A stretch of 64,000 bases of DNA from Streptantibioticus ferralitis (GTDB lineage Bacteria; Actinomycetota; Actinomycetes; Streptomycetales; Streptomycetaceae), in contig NZ_JARHTQ010000011.1 of assembly GCF_029223525.1 (NCBI RefSeq), forward strand, positions 169,146 through 233,145, given 5' to 3'. This document shows, one piece after another, positions 51,000 through 59,995 of this stretch (positions are counted from its first letter, which is position 1; every line of letters starts with the position of its first letter). The position numbers and the translations under genes were made by a program. The notes below the pieces were generated by a model that saw only the letters and a program-made list of their open reading frames with translations, was not told the DNA's origin and did no database searches.

Positions 51000-53267
51000 G
51001 TGTCGGACTGGGGCAGTGACGTGGAAGGGATTCAGATGCTGGTCACTCGAACGAGCGACTCGGTGGTTACGGGGGTTGGGCTCGGGGTTGTGGTGCTCCT
51101 ACCTTCGGTCGTCGTGGCCGTCGAGTATCTGAGTCATGGTCTGCCGTTGGATGAGTACGTCCTGACGAAGGCTGATGAGCGTCGTCAGCGTGAGTCCGAG
51201 GCGTGTTGGGAGTGGGCCCGGGAGCAGGCGGCGAAGGCGCCGCGGTGGTCGAAGGAGAAGTGGGAGAAGATGAACGCGCTGCTGAGCGCGGGAAGTGACG
51301 TTCCGCGTGAGGTGATGCGTTGGCGTGTGCGGCTCTACTGCGGCCATCTCGCGGAAGTCACCCGCAACGTCGGGGCTCAACGGCCCACTGGGTATGACGA
51401 GCGGTGTCCCGAGTGTGGATTCGCCCGCGCGACGATAGTCGCCTATGAGCCGGTCGGCCGGGAGGTGCAGCAGCCGCGTAGTACGCGGACCCGCCGGCTG
51501 AGTCAGGAACGTGGGCGGCGCGATGTGATCGCGGTCGACGATCCGGTTCTTCCCGTTGCTTCCCCGACCGCGAGGCAGGCGGCCGCAGGCCGGCGCGGGC
51601 GGGATGAGGCGCCGGTTGGCAGGGACGACGCCATCGTGGAGCGCCCGGCTGCGCTCTCCGGTACGCGGCGTCGGCGGGGCGAGGCTGCGCAGGATGGGGT
51701 GCTGCCGGCGGCTTGGCGAGTGCTGGCCATGCTGGATGACCTCCCGGAGGCCGCCCAGGCGAGCGTCGCAGAGATGCTGGTGGCCCACGGTACGCCGCCG
51801 CAGCGTGCGGCCTTCTGCGCCCGGGAAGATGTGGCTGATTCGGTACGCACGGGCATGCTGCGCGCTGTCGACGCGTCAGAGGCCACACGGCTTGTGCGCT
51901 GCGTGCCACGGTTGAACGCCGAGTTGGCGCTGACGGCATTTCAGACACACGGCGCCAGCGCGGATCTGCTGTTGGCCTGCTCGGCCCACCTCGAGTCGGA
52001 TGACCTCGCTGTGCGAATCGCCGGCGAACTGCGGGCGGCGGGGGCCATCGAGGCCGCGCGGCGCTGGCCGCGCAGTCGACCGTTACCCCTGCAGGTGCAC
52101 AGCGCCCTGATCGACGCAATGCTCAACGATGTTCCGCCGCGTACCGGTTGCAATGGGCCGGACAAGGAGGAGAACGACCGCAACTTGAAGGCCCAGATGG
52201 CAGCGGAGGGCGAATGGGAAGACCAGCTATGGGAGTTGATCGAGCATGTCCCGCAGTGGTGGGCGGACCTGGCGGCTCGGGACGGCCGGGCCGGGCGGCA
52301 TGTTCAATGGGTGCTGCTGAGCCGCGTGGACCCTATGCCGGATCCGGTGCTACGGGTGTGCCTCCCGGCTATCACCCATGAGTGGCTGAGCACGCGCCCG
52401 GGCACGCCCGACTTGCATGCGAAGATTCGGCTGTGCGCTCTACGCGACTATGTACGTCAGCATCCGCGGTTACGCGAGATCGCCCAGGACCGGATCGACC
52501 GGACCATCGCCGAGGCGCTCGCTGCTGGGTGGGAGATCCGGCCGAGATTCTGCTGGGCCAGTGACTGGGAACCGGTGGACGCGGCGGCTGAGCTCAGCCA
52601 CGACGCCAAGGTTCTCGCGAGAATTGCCCGAGCTGTTGTCGTAGGGGACTTCCCGACGAGCGGGGTCGGGTTGGAGTCGACAAGTGAGCGGGACCGCTGC
52701 CGCTCTCACGTCGCGAACCGACTCGCGCACAACCCGTACACCCCGAACGGCGCCCTGCGCGAGATCCTGCCCCACCTCGACGAGGCAGGTCTTGGCATGG
52801 CGGCGCAGCGCCACCAGCAGGCCCTGCGCTCGCGCTGCGCGCACGAACTCACTACGCGCCAAGCGGCGAGTACCGCCCAGGGAGGGAGCGGCACGCGAGG
52901 ACCTCGACGATGGGCCTCGGTGCCGACCGATCGTCAGCTGGCGGCTCAACCGGACCCGGCCGCGGCTCTCGGTGAACGATTGCCGCTGCCTGATGTCCGT
53001 TCAGTGGAACGGGAGTTGGCCATCGCTGCGCTACTCGCGTCACGGTTCAGCGACGCGGCCGTCCTCGATGCGCTCCCGGCCGAGCGCGTGCTGGCCTGTG
53101 ACGTGCAGGCGGCGCAGGTCGCAGCGCGGATTGTCGAGATGTTCGGGCTGGACCCAGCGGCCTGGCGGCGCTTGGCCCTATGGTCCCGAACGGCGGGTGA
53201 AGACCCGGCAGACGCGGATGTCGAGTTCGGCCGACTTCTGCGAGCCATACGGGACGACACCTTGTGA
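51000..53267 (+). CDS. Large protein of unknown function with zinc-ribbon-like motif
   Basis: The ORF is 755 residues from GTG 51000; ATG 51036 is an alternative start. Near the N-terminus is a hydrophobic stretch (TGVGLGVVVLLPSVVVAVEY), then a charged helix (TKADERRQRESEACWEWARE). A putative zinc-binding motif follows: RLYCGHLAEVTRNVGAQRPT … ERCPECGFARATIVAYEPVG (C-G-H then C-x2-C). After a low-complexity linker the C-terminal ~500 residues are helical and Ala/Leu-rich with repeated patterns of 30-40 residues that look like HEAT/ARM-type repeats. I know no function for it. It is coupled to an HTH protein downstream (GTGA overlap) and sits in a mobile-element context. The N-terminal hydrophobic part could be wrongly included. 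Confidence 0.65.
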   Translation: MSDWGSDVEGIQMLVTRTSDSVVTGVGLGVVVLLPSVVVAVEYLSHGLPLDEYVLTKADERRQRESEACWEWAREQAAKAPRWSKEKWEKMNALLSAGSDVPREVMRWRVRLYCGHLAEVTRNVGAQRPTGYDERCPECGFARATIVAYEPVGREVQQPRSTRTRRLSQERGRRDVIAVDDPVLPVASPTARQAAAGRRGRDEAPVGRDDAIVERPAALSGTRRRRGEAAQDGVLPAAWRVLAMLDDLPEAAQASVAEMLVAHGTPPQRAAFCAREDVADSVRTGMLRAVDASEATRLVRCVPRLNAELALTAFQTHGASADLLLACSAHLESDDLAVRIAGELRAAGAIEAARRWPRSRPLPLQVHSALIDAMLNDVPPRTGCNGPDKEENDRNLKAQMAAEGEWEDQLWELIEHVPQWWADLAARDGRAGRHVQWVLLSRVDPMPDPVLRVCLPAITHEWLSTRPGTPDLHAKIRLCALRDYVRQHPRLREIAQDRIDRTIAEALAAGWEIRPRFCWASDWEPVDAAAELSHDAKVLARIARAVVVGDFPTSGVGLESTSERDRCRSHVANRLAHNPYTPNGALREILPHLDEAGLGMAAQRHQQALRSRCAHELTTRQAASTAQGGSGTRGPRRWASVPTDRQLAAQPDPAAALGERLPLPDVRSVERELAIAALLASRFSDAAVLDALPAERVLACDVQAAQVAARIVEMFGLDPAAWRRLALWSRTAGEDPADADVEFGRLLRAIRDDTL

Positions 53268-54205
53268 CGGGCGTCAGCGTGGGTGATCGAGTGAGTCGGG
53301 AGCGGATCGTGGAGGACCGGCGGCAGACACCGATGGAGCGGATGCGGGCGCTGGATCATCTCAGTCCGAGGGATGCGGCGAAGGCTTGGGGTGTGCCGCC
53401 GCAGGGGCTGAGGAACGCGGCGGAGCAGATCAGTCAGATCCGGTCGGGCAGTCATCGGTCGCTGGCCAAGGACCGCCCGGGCTGCCCGGAGCCGGTGACC
53501 TCGTTCTACGGCTTCCCGTGCAAGTACCCGGTGGAGGAGGGGATGGACGTCTGCGCGATGCACCGGCGGGCCAAGGCGCATCCGGATACGGACAGCACCT
53601 CCTATGCCCTCGCTGCGGTTCAGATGCACGAGGGCTGGGAGGAACTCCGCGCGCGGATCTGGAACTTGGACAAGCGGGCGTTGCAGAGCGAGCGACTGCG
53701 CTTGTTCCGAGCGCTCGAGGCGCGGGCCACGCTGAGCGAGGAGGACTACCGCCTGACAGCGCTGCTCCTGCCCTCCGACGATCCGGCGACGCAGGAGCGT
53801 CGCGCGCTCGGCCTGCCGGGCCCGAACGATGGTATCGGCGACGGCGACCGGCTGCGCGGCCTCGGTGTGTTGCTGGCGGCGGCGGAGTCGGCCGCGCTCG
53901 CCCTCAACGGGGAGCTCGCGGCACTGGGTGGGGCGACCGGCACGCCGGCGGAGAAGGAGAAGAAGTCGGGGCCGATGCTCTACTCCGTCGCCGAAGCAGC
54001 CGAGCGACTCGGCGTCGGGGCCTCGTGGCTGCGCTCCGAGTCCAGTGCAGGCCGGGTTCCCCACCGGATGATCGGCAGCCGACGGATGTTCAGCGAGGAG
54101 GACTTGGAGCAGATCGTCAAGGACGCCTATCAGCACCCGTCGACAGGCAGGACAGCGCGCCCCCAGATCCTCGCCCCCCGGCCGCCGCGTCGAACCCGAC
54201 GCTGA
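53264..54205 (+). CDS. Unknown protein with C-terminal excisionase-like helix-turn-helix
   Basis: The 313-residue protein starts at GTG 53264, overlapping the upstream stop as GTGA, so the two are translationally coupled. The N-terminal part (LDHLSPRDAAKAWGVPPQGL) may be another HTH. A Cys/His cluster follows: RPGCPEPVTSFYGFPCKYPV … MDVCAMHRRAKAH. The C-terminus has a MerR/excisionase-type winged HTH: YSVAEAAERLGVGASWLRSE, GRVPHRMIGSRRMFSEEDLE. Such domains bind DNA in excision or copy control of mobile elements. A hairpin terminator ends the pair 50 bp downstream. Function is unknown; a regulatory or DNA-recognition partner of the 755-residue protein is the simplest view. Confidence 0.7.
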   Translation: MTGVSVGDRVSRERIVEDRRQTPMERMRALDHLSPRDAAKAWGVPPQGLRNAAEQISQIRSGSHRSLAKDRPGCPEPVTSFYGFPCKYPVEEGMDVCAMHRRAKAHPDTDSTSYALAAVQMHEGWEELRARIWNLDKRALQSERLRLFRALEARATLSEEDYRLTALLLPSDDPATQERRALGLPGPNDGIGDGDRLRGLGVLLAAAESAALALNGELAALGGATGTPAEKEKKSGPMLYSVAEAAERLGVGASWLRSESSAGRVPHRMIGSRRMFSEEDLEQIVKDAYQHPSTGRTARPQILAPRPPRRTRR

Positions 54206-54255
54206 ATCGACCAGGGCAAGCTGAAAACCCTGTAGGAACGCGCTCGCAGTTCTCA

Positions 54256-54295
54256 GGGTCTGCCGGGAAGCAACGACTTGGTTCCCGGCAGACCC
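54256..54295 (+). terminator. Hairpin terminator after the coupled gene pair
   Basis: A 13-bp perfect stem (GGGTCTGCCGGGA and TCCCGGCAGACCC) around a 14-nt loop is followed by TTAAAA. It lies 50 bp after the stop of the HTH gene. Confidence 0.75.
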
Positions 54296-54329
54296 TTAAA
54301 AGCAGAGCCTGCCGCTCGCCTCCGGCCTG

Positions 54330-55288
54330 GTGAAGGGTGTCTTTACTGCCGTACAGCGACTGACAGACTTCCTCACCGGCTTCACCGACGAGTTCTGCTC
54401 GGTGGCCGCCTACGAGCGCATCGACCGCGCCACCCTTCAGTGCCGTCTCCTGTTGGCGCTGTTCGCGCTGGGCACCAACATGGGCATCCGTGCCATCGTG
54501 GCCACCGGCGAGCACGGCACTGCACGGACGCCGAGATCGAGTCGAACTACGTGGACACCCACGGCGCCTCGGTGGTCGGGTTCGCCTTCACCGAGCTGCT
54601 GAACTTCCGCCTGCTGCCCCGTTTGAAGAACATCGGCAGCATCCGCCTGTACCGGCCCGACGACGACCCGCCCGGCTGGCCGGCGCTCGGCGGCTCACTG
54701 ACCCGCGCGATCAAGTGGTACCTGATCGCCCAGCAGTACGACCAGATGGTCAAGTACGCCGCCCTGCGGCTGGGCACGGCCGAGGCCGAGCAGGTGCTGC
54801 GGCGCTTCACCCGCGGCGGCCCCAAGCACCCGACCTACCAGGCTCTCGAAGAACTCGGCCGCGCCGTGCGCACGATCTTCGCCTGCGACTACCTGGCCAG
54901 TTCCGAGCTGCGGCGCGAGATCCACGGAGGGCTTCAGGTCGTGGAGAACTGGAACAGCGCGAACACGGTCCTGCACTACGGCAAGGACGGCGCGCTGACC
55001 GGCCCCGACAAGGAGCACGCCGAGACCTCGATGCTCGCCCTGCACCTGCTCCAGTCCGCGCTTGTGCACATCAACACCATGCTGCTGCAGCAGGTCCTCA
55101 CCGAACCGCAGTGGGCATTGCGACTGTCGGACAAGGACCGGCGCGGGCTGACCGCCCTGTTCTGGTCGAACATCGACCCGTACGGCACCTTCCGCCTCGA
55201 CATGAACACCCGCCTCGACCTGTCCACGGTGACCATCCCCGGCCAGCGCGCTCGCGCGACGGAGCGTGTAGCCGCGACTGGTGCTTGA
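54330..55288 (+). pseudogene. Tn3-family transposase, C-terminal remnant with internal deletion
   Basis: The first frame reads [40 protein letters not shown] and GEHG. A deletion joins this directly to [20 protein letters not shown] in another frame, which then runs to the end ([80 protein letters not shown]). About 80 residues between GEHG and HCTD are missing, including the catalytic Asp region. The N-terminal two thirds of the usual ~1000-residue protein are also absent. It is inactive. Confidence 0.88.
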
Positions 55289-55321
55289 CCGGAGCCCGCA
55301 CCGGGCCGGAAGTCCCGCCGG

Positions 55322-56836
55322 TCAGTGGTGCCAGGCCGGGCGTTCTGCGGCGCGGGAATCGTAGGTGAGGGTCCAGTCCTGGGCGATGCGCATGGTGGCG
55401 CGCCGCTCGGTGTCGTACTCGTCCCAACCGGGGTCGCCGATGCGGGCGAAGGAGGTCCAGGCCGCGTGCATCCGCAGCGCCAGGTCTGGGGGTGGGCTGC
55501 CGGTTCCCAGCAGTGCGCGGGGTCCGTGGAGCTGTGGCAGGTGGGTGGTGTGGAAGACGAAGGGGAGTTCCATGGTGTGGGTGGCGCCCAGTTGTCCGTG
55601 CAGGGCGTTTGAGCGCCAGGCGAACTCGTAGGCGTATGTGCGCGCGCCCCTTGCGGTGGCGGTGGCGGTGGCGGTGGCGTGGGCGTCGGCGAGGCGGCGG
55701 GTGCCGTTGCCGAACAGCGCGTCGCCCAGGATGGCGGAGCGCAGTTCGCCGTCGGTGGCCTGCGGGTGCCGGGCGCGGTAGGCCGCGACGAGGTCGGCGG
55801 GGGCGGGGTGGGTGCGGGCGGCGGTGGCGTTCACGTCAGCGGGGGTGGAGGCGGTCAGGAGCCCCAGTGGGGCGAGGTAGAGGTTTCCTTCCTCGGAGTT
55901 GCCGCCCACCAGCAGGTCGATGCCGTGGCCGTGGCCGGCCGAGAGGGCGTGGGCGGGTTGCCGGTCCGCGACGACGCTGAACGGGGTGATCCCGGCCAGG
56001 GGGTCGAAGTGGGTGGGGGTGGTGAGGTCGAGGCCCGCAAGCTCGGGCATGATCCCGACGAACCGTTCGTCGCTCACGGCCGCGAACGCGTCGAGGCGGG
56101 GCCAGATGCCCAGGGCGCGGGCGGCTGCGTGGGTGGTGCGGGCAGCCTGCTCGGGCGTGAAGGCTCCCTCAATGTTGCCGCTTTGGACGATCGCACGCCG
56201 GAAGAGACCGGCGGCGGGTGCGGCGGCCAGGACGGCGCCGACGATGATCGCCCCGGCGGACTGGCCGCACAGGGTCACGTTGCCCGGGTCGCCGCCGAAC
56301 GCGCCGATGTTCTGCTGGACCCAGCGCAGTGCGGCGATGACATCGAGCAGGCCGCGGTTGTCCAGTGCTCCGGGCAGGTGGAGGAACCCGGGTATGCCCA
56401 GGCGGTAGTTGACGGTGACGAGCACGACGCCGTCGCGGGCGAAGGCCCTGCCGTCGTACAGCGGTGCGCGGGTGGAGCCGGCGGTGAAGCCGCCGCCGTG
56501 GACGAAGACCATGACCGGCAGGTCTGGGGCCGCGTCGTCGGGTGCCCGGACGGTGACGGTGAGGTAGTCCTCCCCCTTGATCCATCCGGGGCCGAAGAAC
56601 GGGGACATGTCCAGGGTCCCGAAGGCGTCGCGCTTGGCCTGCGGGGCGGTGGGCCCCGGCTCGGTGGCGTCGCGCACTCCGGGCCACGGGGCGTGGGGGC
56701 GGGGTGCCTGGAAGCGGGCACGGCCCGTGGGGGGTGCGGCGTAGGGGATGTTGAAGAAGACGGTCGTGCCCAGGTGGCGCCGTCCGCGGACGGCGCCACC
56801 GATGGTGGTCACGACGGGCTCGGCGGGGGGTTGCAT
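55322..56836 (-). CDS. Type B carboxylesterase
   Basis: This 504-residue esterase of the carboxylesterase/cholinesterase family has no signal peptide. The oxyanion-hole motif is MVFVHGGGFTAGS, the nucleophile elbow VTLCGQSAGAIIVGAV, the acid probably in LLVGGNSEEGNLYL, and the catalytic His in LGATHTMELPFVFH. ATG 56836 begins the family-typical MQPPAEPVVTTIGGAVRGRR; in-frame codons further upstream lack a ribosome binding site. A run of Ala-Thr repeats (ATATATATARG) near residue 410 is a simple-sequence expansion. It shares orientation with the MBL-fold gene upstream and may belong to the same small degradative operon. Confidence 0.92.
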   Translation of the reverse strand: MQPPAEPVVTTIGGAVRGRRHLGTTVFFNIPYAAPPTGRARFQAPRPHAPWPGVRDATEPGPTAPQAKRDAFGTLDMSPFFGPGWIKGEDYLTVTVRAPDDAAPDLPVMVFVHGGGFTAGSTRAPLYDGRAFARDGVVLVTVNYRLGIPGFLHLPGALDNRGLLDVIAALRWVQQNIGAFGGDPGNVTLCGQSAGAIIVGAVLAAAPAAGLFRRAIVQSGNIEGAFTPEQAARTTHAAARALGIWPRLDAFAAVSDERFVGIMPELAGLDLTTPTHFDPLAGITPFSVVADRQPAHALSAGHGHGIDLLVGGNSEEGNLYLAPLGLLTASTPADVNATAARTHPAPADLVAAYRARHPQATDGELRSAILGDALFGNGTRRLADAHATATATATARGARTYAYEFAWRSNALHGQLGATHTMELPFVFHTTHLPQLHGPRALLGTGSPPPDLALRMHAAWTSFARIGDPGWDEYDTERRATMRIAQDWTLTYDSRAAERPAWHH

Positions 56837-56868
56837 GGTCGGCCCGTGCTTTCGGTCGGAGGCGGGGG

Positions 56869-57774
56869 TCAGAGCCGGCTGAAGGGGGCCCACTGCTTAA
56901 TGGCGAAGGTGCCGGCGTCGCGCTGGACTTCCAGTGCGCTGTGGCCGACGAGGTGTGCGGGTAGTACCAGGGCGTTGTGGTCGGCGGCCCAACCGAGGAT
57001 CTTTTGGCGGGTGGCGCGGGAGGCGGCCGGGTCCTCGCAGAAGCAGCTGTTGTGCTCGGACTCCATGATCTGCAGCGGGGTGTGCAGCAGGTCGCCGGCG
57101 AACACCGCGCGGTCGCTGCCGGAGGCCAGGGTGATCACGCTGGAGCCGGGGGTGTGCCCGGGCGCTGCCTCCAGGCGCAGGTTGGCGTCGATGGTGTGGC
57201 TGTCCTCCCACAGCAGAACCTGGCCCGCGGCGTGGACGGGGGCGACGCTGTCCTCGAAGACGTTCTCGTTGACGCCGCCGGCGATGTCCGGGTGGGTCGC
57301 CGGGTTCCAGCGCTCGAAGTCGGCCCGGGGCATCAGGTAGGTGGCGTTGGGGAAGGTCGGCACCCAGGCGCCGTCGACCAGGCGGGTGTTCCAGCCGACG
57401 TGGTCGACGTGCAGGTGGGTGTTGACCACTAGGTCGACGTCCTCGGGCCGGACCCCGGCGCGGGCGAGGCTGCCGAGGTAGTCCAGCTGCAGGTGGTCCC
57501 AGGCGGCCACGGCCGGGCGGGACTTGTCGTTGCCGACGCCGGTGTCGACCAGGATGGTGCGGCCCTCGCAGCGCAGCAGCCAGGTCTGCATGGCGACGTG
57601 GACCATGGCGTCGTCCGTGCCCAGGTGGTCGGGCACGAGCATCTCGCGGTGGTCCTTCCATGCCTGCTCGGGCAGGTCGGGGAAGAACTGGTCGGCGGGC
57701 ATGATCGGCCCGTGCATCTCCTCGATCCGGGTGACGGTGACGTCGCCCAGGGTGATCTCGTGCATGTCGCGCAT
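56869..57774 (-). CDS. MBL-fold metallo-hydrolase
   Basis: This 301-residue metallo-beta-lactamase-fold protein has the zinc site HxHxDH in VVNTHLHVDHVGWNTRLVDG, a further His in LEAAPGHTPGSSVITL, the bridging Asp in AVFAGDLLHTPLQIM, and a final His in VLPAHLVGH. The pattern resembles quorum-quenching lactonases and related hydrolases of small esters. It starts at ATG 57774 with GGAGAA eight bases upstream. There is no signal peptide. The esterase follows 32 bp downstream, so both are probably in one transcript. The substrate is unknown. Confidence 0.9.
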   Translation of the reverse strand: MRDMHEITLGDVTVTRIEEMHGPIMPADQFFPDLPEQAWKDHREMLVPDHLGTDDAMVHVAMQTWLLRCEGRTILVDTGVGNDKSRPAVAAWDHLQLDYLGSLARAGVRPEDVDLVVNTHLHVDHVGWNTRLVDGAWVPTFPNATYLMPRADFERWNPATHPDIAGGVNENVFEDSVAPVHAAGQVLLWEDSHTIDANLRLEAAPGHTPGSSVITLASGSDRAVFAGDLLHTPLQIMESEHNSCFCEDPAASRATRQKILGWAADHNALVLPAHLVGHSALEVQRDAGTFAIKQWAPFSRL

Positions 57775-57825
57775 GGGGTTCTCCGAAAGGTGCGGGTCTG
57801 TCGGGACGGTGCCGGTGTGTCGGGG

Positions 57826-57860
57826 CCGGCCGGGGAGCCGGTGCGCTCCTCCCCGGCCGG
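57826..57860 (-). terminator. Hairpin terminator between propeller and MBL genes
   Basis: An 11-bp stem (CCGGCCGGGGA and TCCCCGGCCGG) around a 13-nt loop lies just after the stop of the beta-propeller gene on the minus strand. Confidence 0.6.
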
Positions 57861-57893
57861 TGTGCGCCTGCGGGCGCCGCGCTGAGCTGAGGC

Positions 57894-58856
57894 TCAGTCG
57901 CCCAGGTGGGCGAGGATGAGGTTGGGGTCCTTGGCGGTGAGGTAGGCGGCGCTCATGACGTAGACGGTGTCGCCACGCAGCGCGATGGAGGTCGGGCCTT
58001 CGAGGCCGTCGGCGGCGGTCAGGACGATGGTGTGGGTGCCGTCGGGCTGGACGAGGGCGACCTCGTTGACGGTGTCGAGGGCGGCGATGATCTGGTCGCC
58101 GTGGCCGGTGAAGGCGAAGTCGTCGATCCCGGTCAGGCCGGTGGCGGTGACCTGGGCGGTGCCGGCGGTTCCGTCGGAGAGGATCGGGATGCGGACGATG
58201 GTGCCCTTGTCGAGGTTGGTGGCCCACACCGCGCCGTTATGGATCTTCAGGCCGTTGGCGCCGAGGAATCCGGCCGGGGCCAGTGTGGGGTCGGTGGACC
58301 AGGCGGTGGCGGTGCCGCCGGAGGCGGGCACGCTCCAGACGGCGCCCTCGGAGTCGGTGACGTAGAGGGTGCGGGTGCGGGCGTCCAGGGCCAGGCCGTT
58401 GGGCAGGCTGTCCGCGGGCAGCGCGGCGATGCGCTCGGGCCGGCCGCCGGGGCGCAGGCGCCACACGCCGGTCAGGTCCGCGGTGCCGGTGGCGTAAAGG
58501 AAGTACAGGGTGCCGTCGTGGGCGCGGACGATGCCGACGGTCAGCGGGAAGCCCAGGGCCGGGGTGTGGACGCCGCCGTCGGCGGGCAGGGGCAGGGTGG
58601 CCAGGATCCGGACGGCACCGCTGCGGGAGACCGCGGCGACCTGGCGGGCCTTGGCGAAGGTGACGTACGCGGTGCCGCCCGGGGCCAGGGCGATGTTCTC
58701 CGGCGTCTGGCCCTTGGCCAGGTCGAAGTGCACGGCGGTGCGCGCGTGGCTGAGCGGTGCGGAGACGGCGGATGCCGGGACCGCAGCGGCCATCGCGACC
58801 GCGGCGGCCGACAGGACGGCGGCCGACACGGCGGCCTTGGAGAGCTTGGTGAACAC
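57894..58856 (-). CDS. Secreted beta-propeller protein (SMP-30/NHL-like)
   Basis: The 320-residue protein has a typical signal peptide (MFTKLSKAAVSAAVLSAAAV … AAAVPASAVSA, probable cleavage after about residue 30). The mature part has repeated blade sequences such as ENIALAPGGTAYVTFAKARQ, NGLALDARTRTLYVTDSEGA and NGLKIHNGAVWATNLDKGTI, resembling SMP-30/gluconolactonase-like or NHL propellers. The start is GTG 58856 with GAAGGAA nine to eleven bases upstream. It may act outside the cell as a lactonase or binding protein. The catalytic metal ligands cannot be assigned with confidence. Confidence 0.82.
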   Translation of the reverse strand: MFTKLSKAAVSAAVLSAAAVAMAAAVPASAVSAPLSHARTAVHFDLAKGQTPENIALAPGGTAYVTFAKARQVAAVSRSGAVRILATLPLPADGGVHTPALGFPLTVGIVRAHDGTLYFLYATGTADLTGVWRLRPGGRPERIAALPADSLPNGLALDARTRTLYVTDSEGAVWSVPASGGTATAWSTDPTLAPAGFLGANGLKIHNGAVWATNLDKGTIVRIPILSDGTAGTAQVTATGLTGIDDFAFTGHGDQIIAALDTVNEVALVQPDGTHTIVLTAADGLEGPTSIALRGDTVYVMSAAYLTAKDPNLILAHLGD

Positions 58857-58977
58857 GGGGTTCCTTCACTGTTTTCGGGCATGCGGCAGCGACACGCCGA
58901 CGCACAAGGGTGGATGGATGTCCGGCCGGGATCCGCGTGCGCAGGTGCGGGCCGACCGGAGGAGAGTTGAGACTGGG

Positions 58978-59862
58978 TCAGCTGGTGCTGAGCCGGTTGT
59001 CCGAACGGGTTCGGGCGGCCTGGGTGATGGCCTGGGCAAGGAGGTCCAGGGCGGCTCGCGAGGGTGAGCCCGCCGCCGTGGTGGCGACCACGATGCTGGG
59101 ACCCGGCCCCTGGCTCAGGGTCTGCTGCATGACGGTCAGTGAACCGACCAGCGGGTGCCGCATCTCGTAGTCGGCGACCGCGCAGGCCTTGACCCGGTGG
59201 TCGGCCCACATCGACGCGAAGTCCTCGCTCTTCGCGCTCAGCTCACCCACCAGCGTGTGCAACGCGGGGTCCTCCGGGTACTGGCCCGCCACCAGGCGAA
59301 GATTCCCCACCACCGCCCTGGCCTTGCTCGGCCAGTCCGCGTACAGGTCGCGGGTATGGGCGTCGAGGAACACCAGCCTGGCCATGTTGGGGCGCTCCGT
59401 CGGCACGTCCGGGGCAGCGGGGTCGAGGTGCCCGGCGAACAGCGCGTGGCCCAGTTGGTTCCATGCCAGGACATCACTGCGCCGGCCGATCACGATCGCG
59501 GGGACGTCCCCGAGCGCGTCCAGCAGTTGGGCGGTCGGCTCCGTCACGCGCTCCGGCGCGGGGCGCCGCCGGCTGCGGGGCTTGGCCGATCGGGCCAGGT
59601 CGTGCAGGTACCGGCGCTCGGACTCGTCCAGCCGCAGGGCCCGGGCGATCGCGTCCAGCACCTCTGGCGAGGCGTTCAGCGAGTGCCCCTGTTCCAACCG
59701 GGCGTAGTAGGAGGCGCTCACCCCGGCCAGCAGCGCCAGCTCCTCACGGCGAAGACCCGGCACACGCCGGCGCTCCCCGTAGGTGGGCACCCCGACCTCG
59801 TCGGGTCGCAGCTGGGAGCGCCGCGTCTGCAGGAAGTCCCCGAGCTGTGATTTCCCGTTCAT
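58978..59862 (-). CDS. XRE-family regulator with MmyB-like ligand-binding domain
   Basis: The 294-residue DNA-binding protein has an N-terminal XRE helix-turn-helix (LGDFLQTRRSQLRPDEVGVP, RREELALLAGVSASYYARLE, QGHSLNASPEVLDAIARALR). The C-terminal domain (from about 105: PAIVIGRRSDVLAWNQLGHA, RLVFLDAHTRDLYADWPSKA) is the MmyB type found in many Streptomyces regulators, which is thought to bind a small fatty-acid-like ligand. ATG 59862 is chosen because the family always begins MN..LGDFLRxRR. It is divergent from the SRPBCC gene, with 133 bp between the starts, and probably controls it. Confidence 0.92.
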   Translation of the reverse strand: MNGKSQLGDFLQTRRSQLRPDEVGVPTYGERRRVPGLRREELALLAGVSASYYARLEQGHSLNASPEVLDAIARALRLDESERRYLHDLARSAKPRSRRRPAPERVTEPTAQLLDALGDVPAIVIGRRSDVLAWNQLGHALFAGHLDPAAPDVPTERPNMARLVFLDAHTRDLYADWPSKARAVVGNLRLVAGQYPEDPALHTLVGELSAKSEDFASMWADHRVKACAVADYEMRHPLVGSLTVMQQTLSQGPGPSIVVATTAAGSPSRAALDLLAQAITQAARTRSDNRLSTS

Positions 59863-59995
59863 GGCTCCGAGTATGGGTCGACCCGCAACGCACAGCCTCT
59901 CCCTGCCGAGGATAGGCACCAGCGGGTCTGGCTCCCTGGTCCGAGCAGCGATGAGGTGGGTCTCACCGCATCCCGCACTCATCCAGGAGGACCCT
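59863..59995. promoter_or_regulatory. Divergent promoter region between regulator and SRPBCC genes
   Basis: These 133 bp must hold both promoters. I see GGAGG at 59986-59990 for the rightward gene but no clear -10/-35 pair. Confidence 0.4.
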
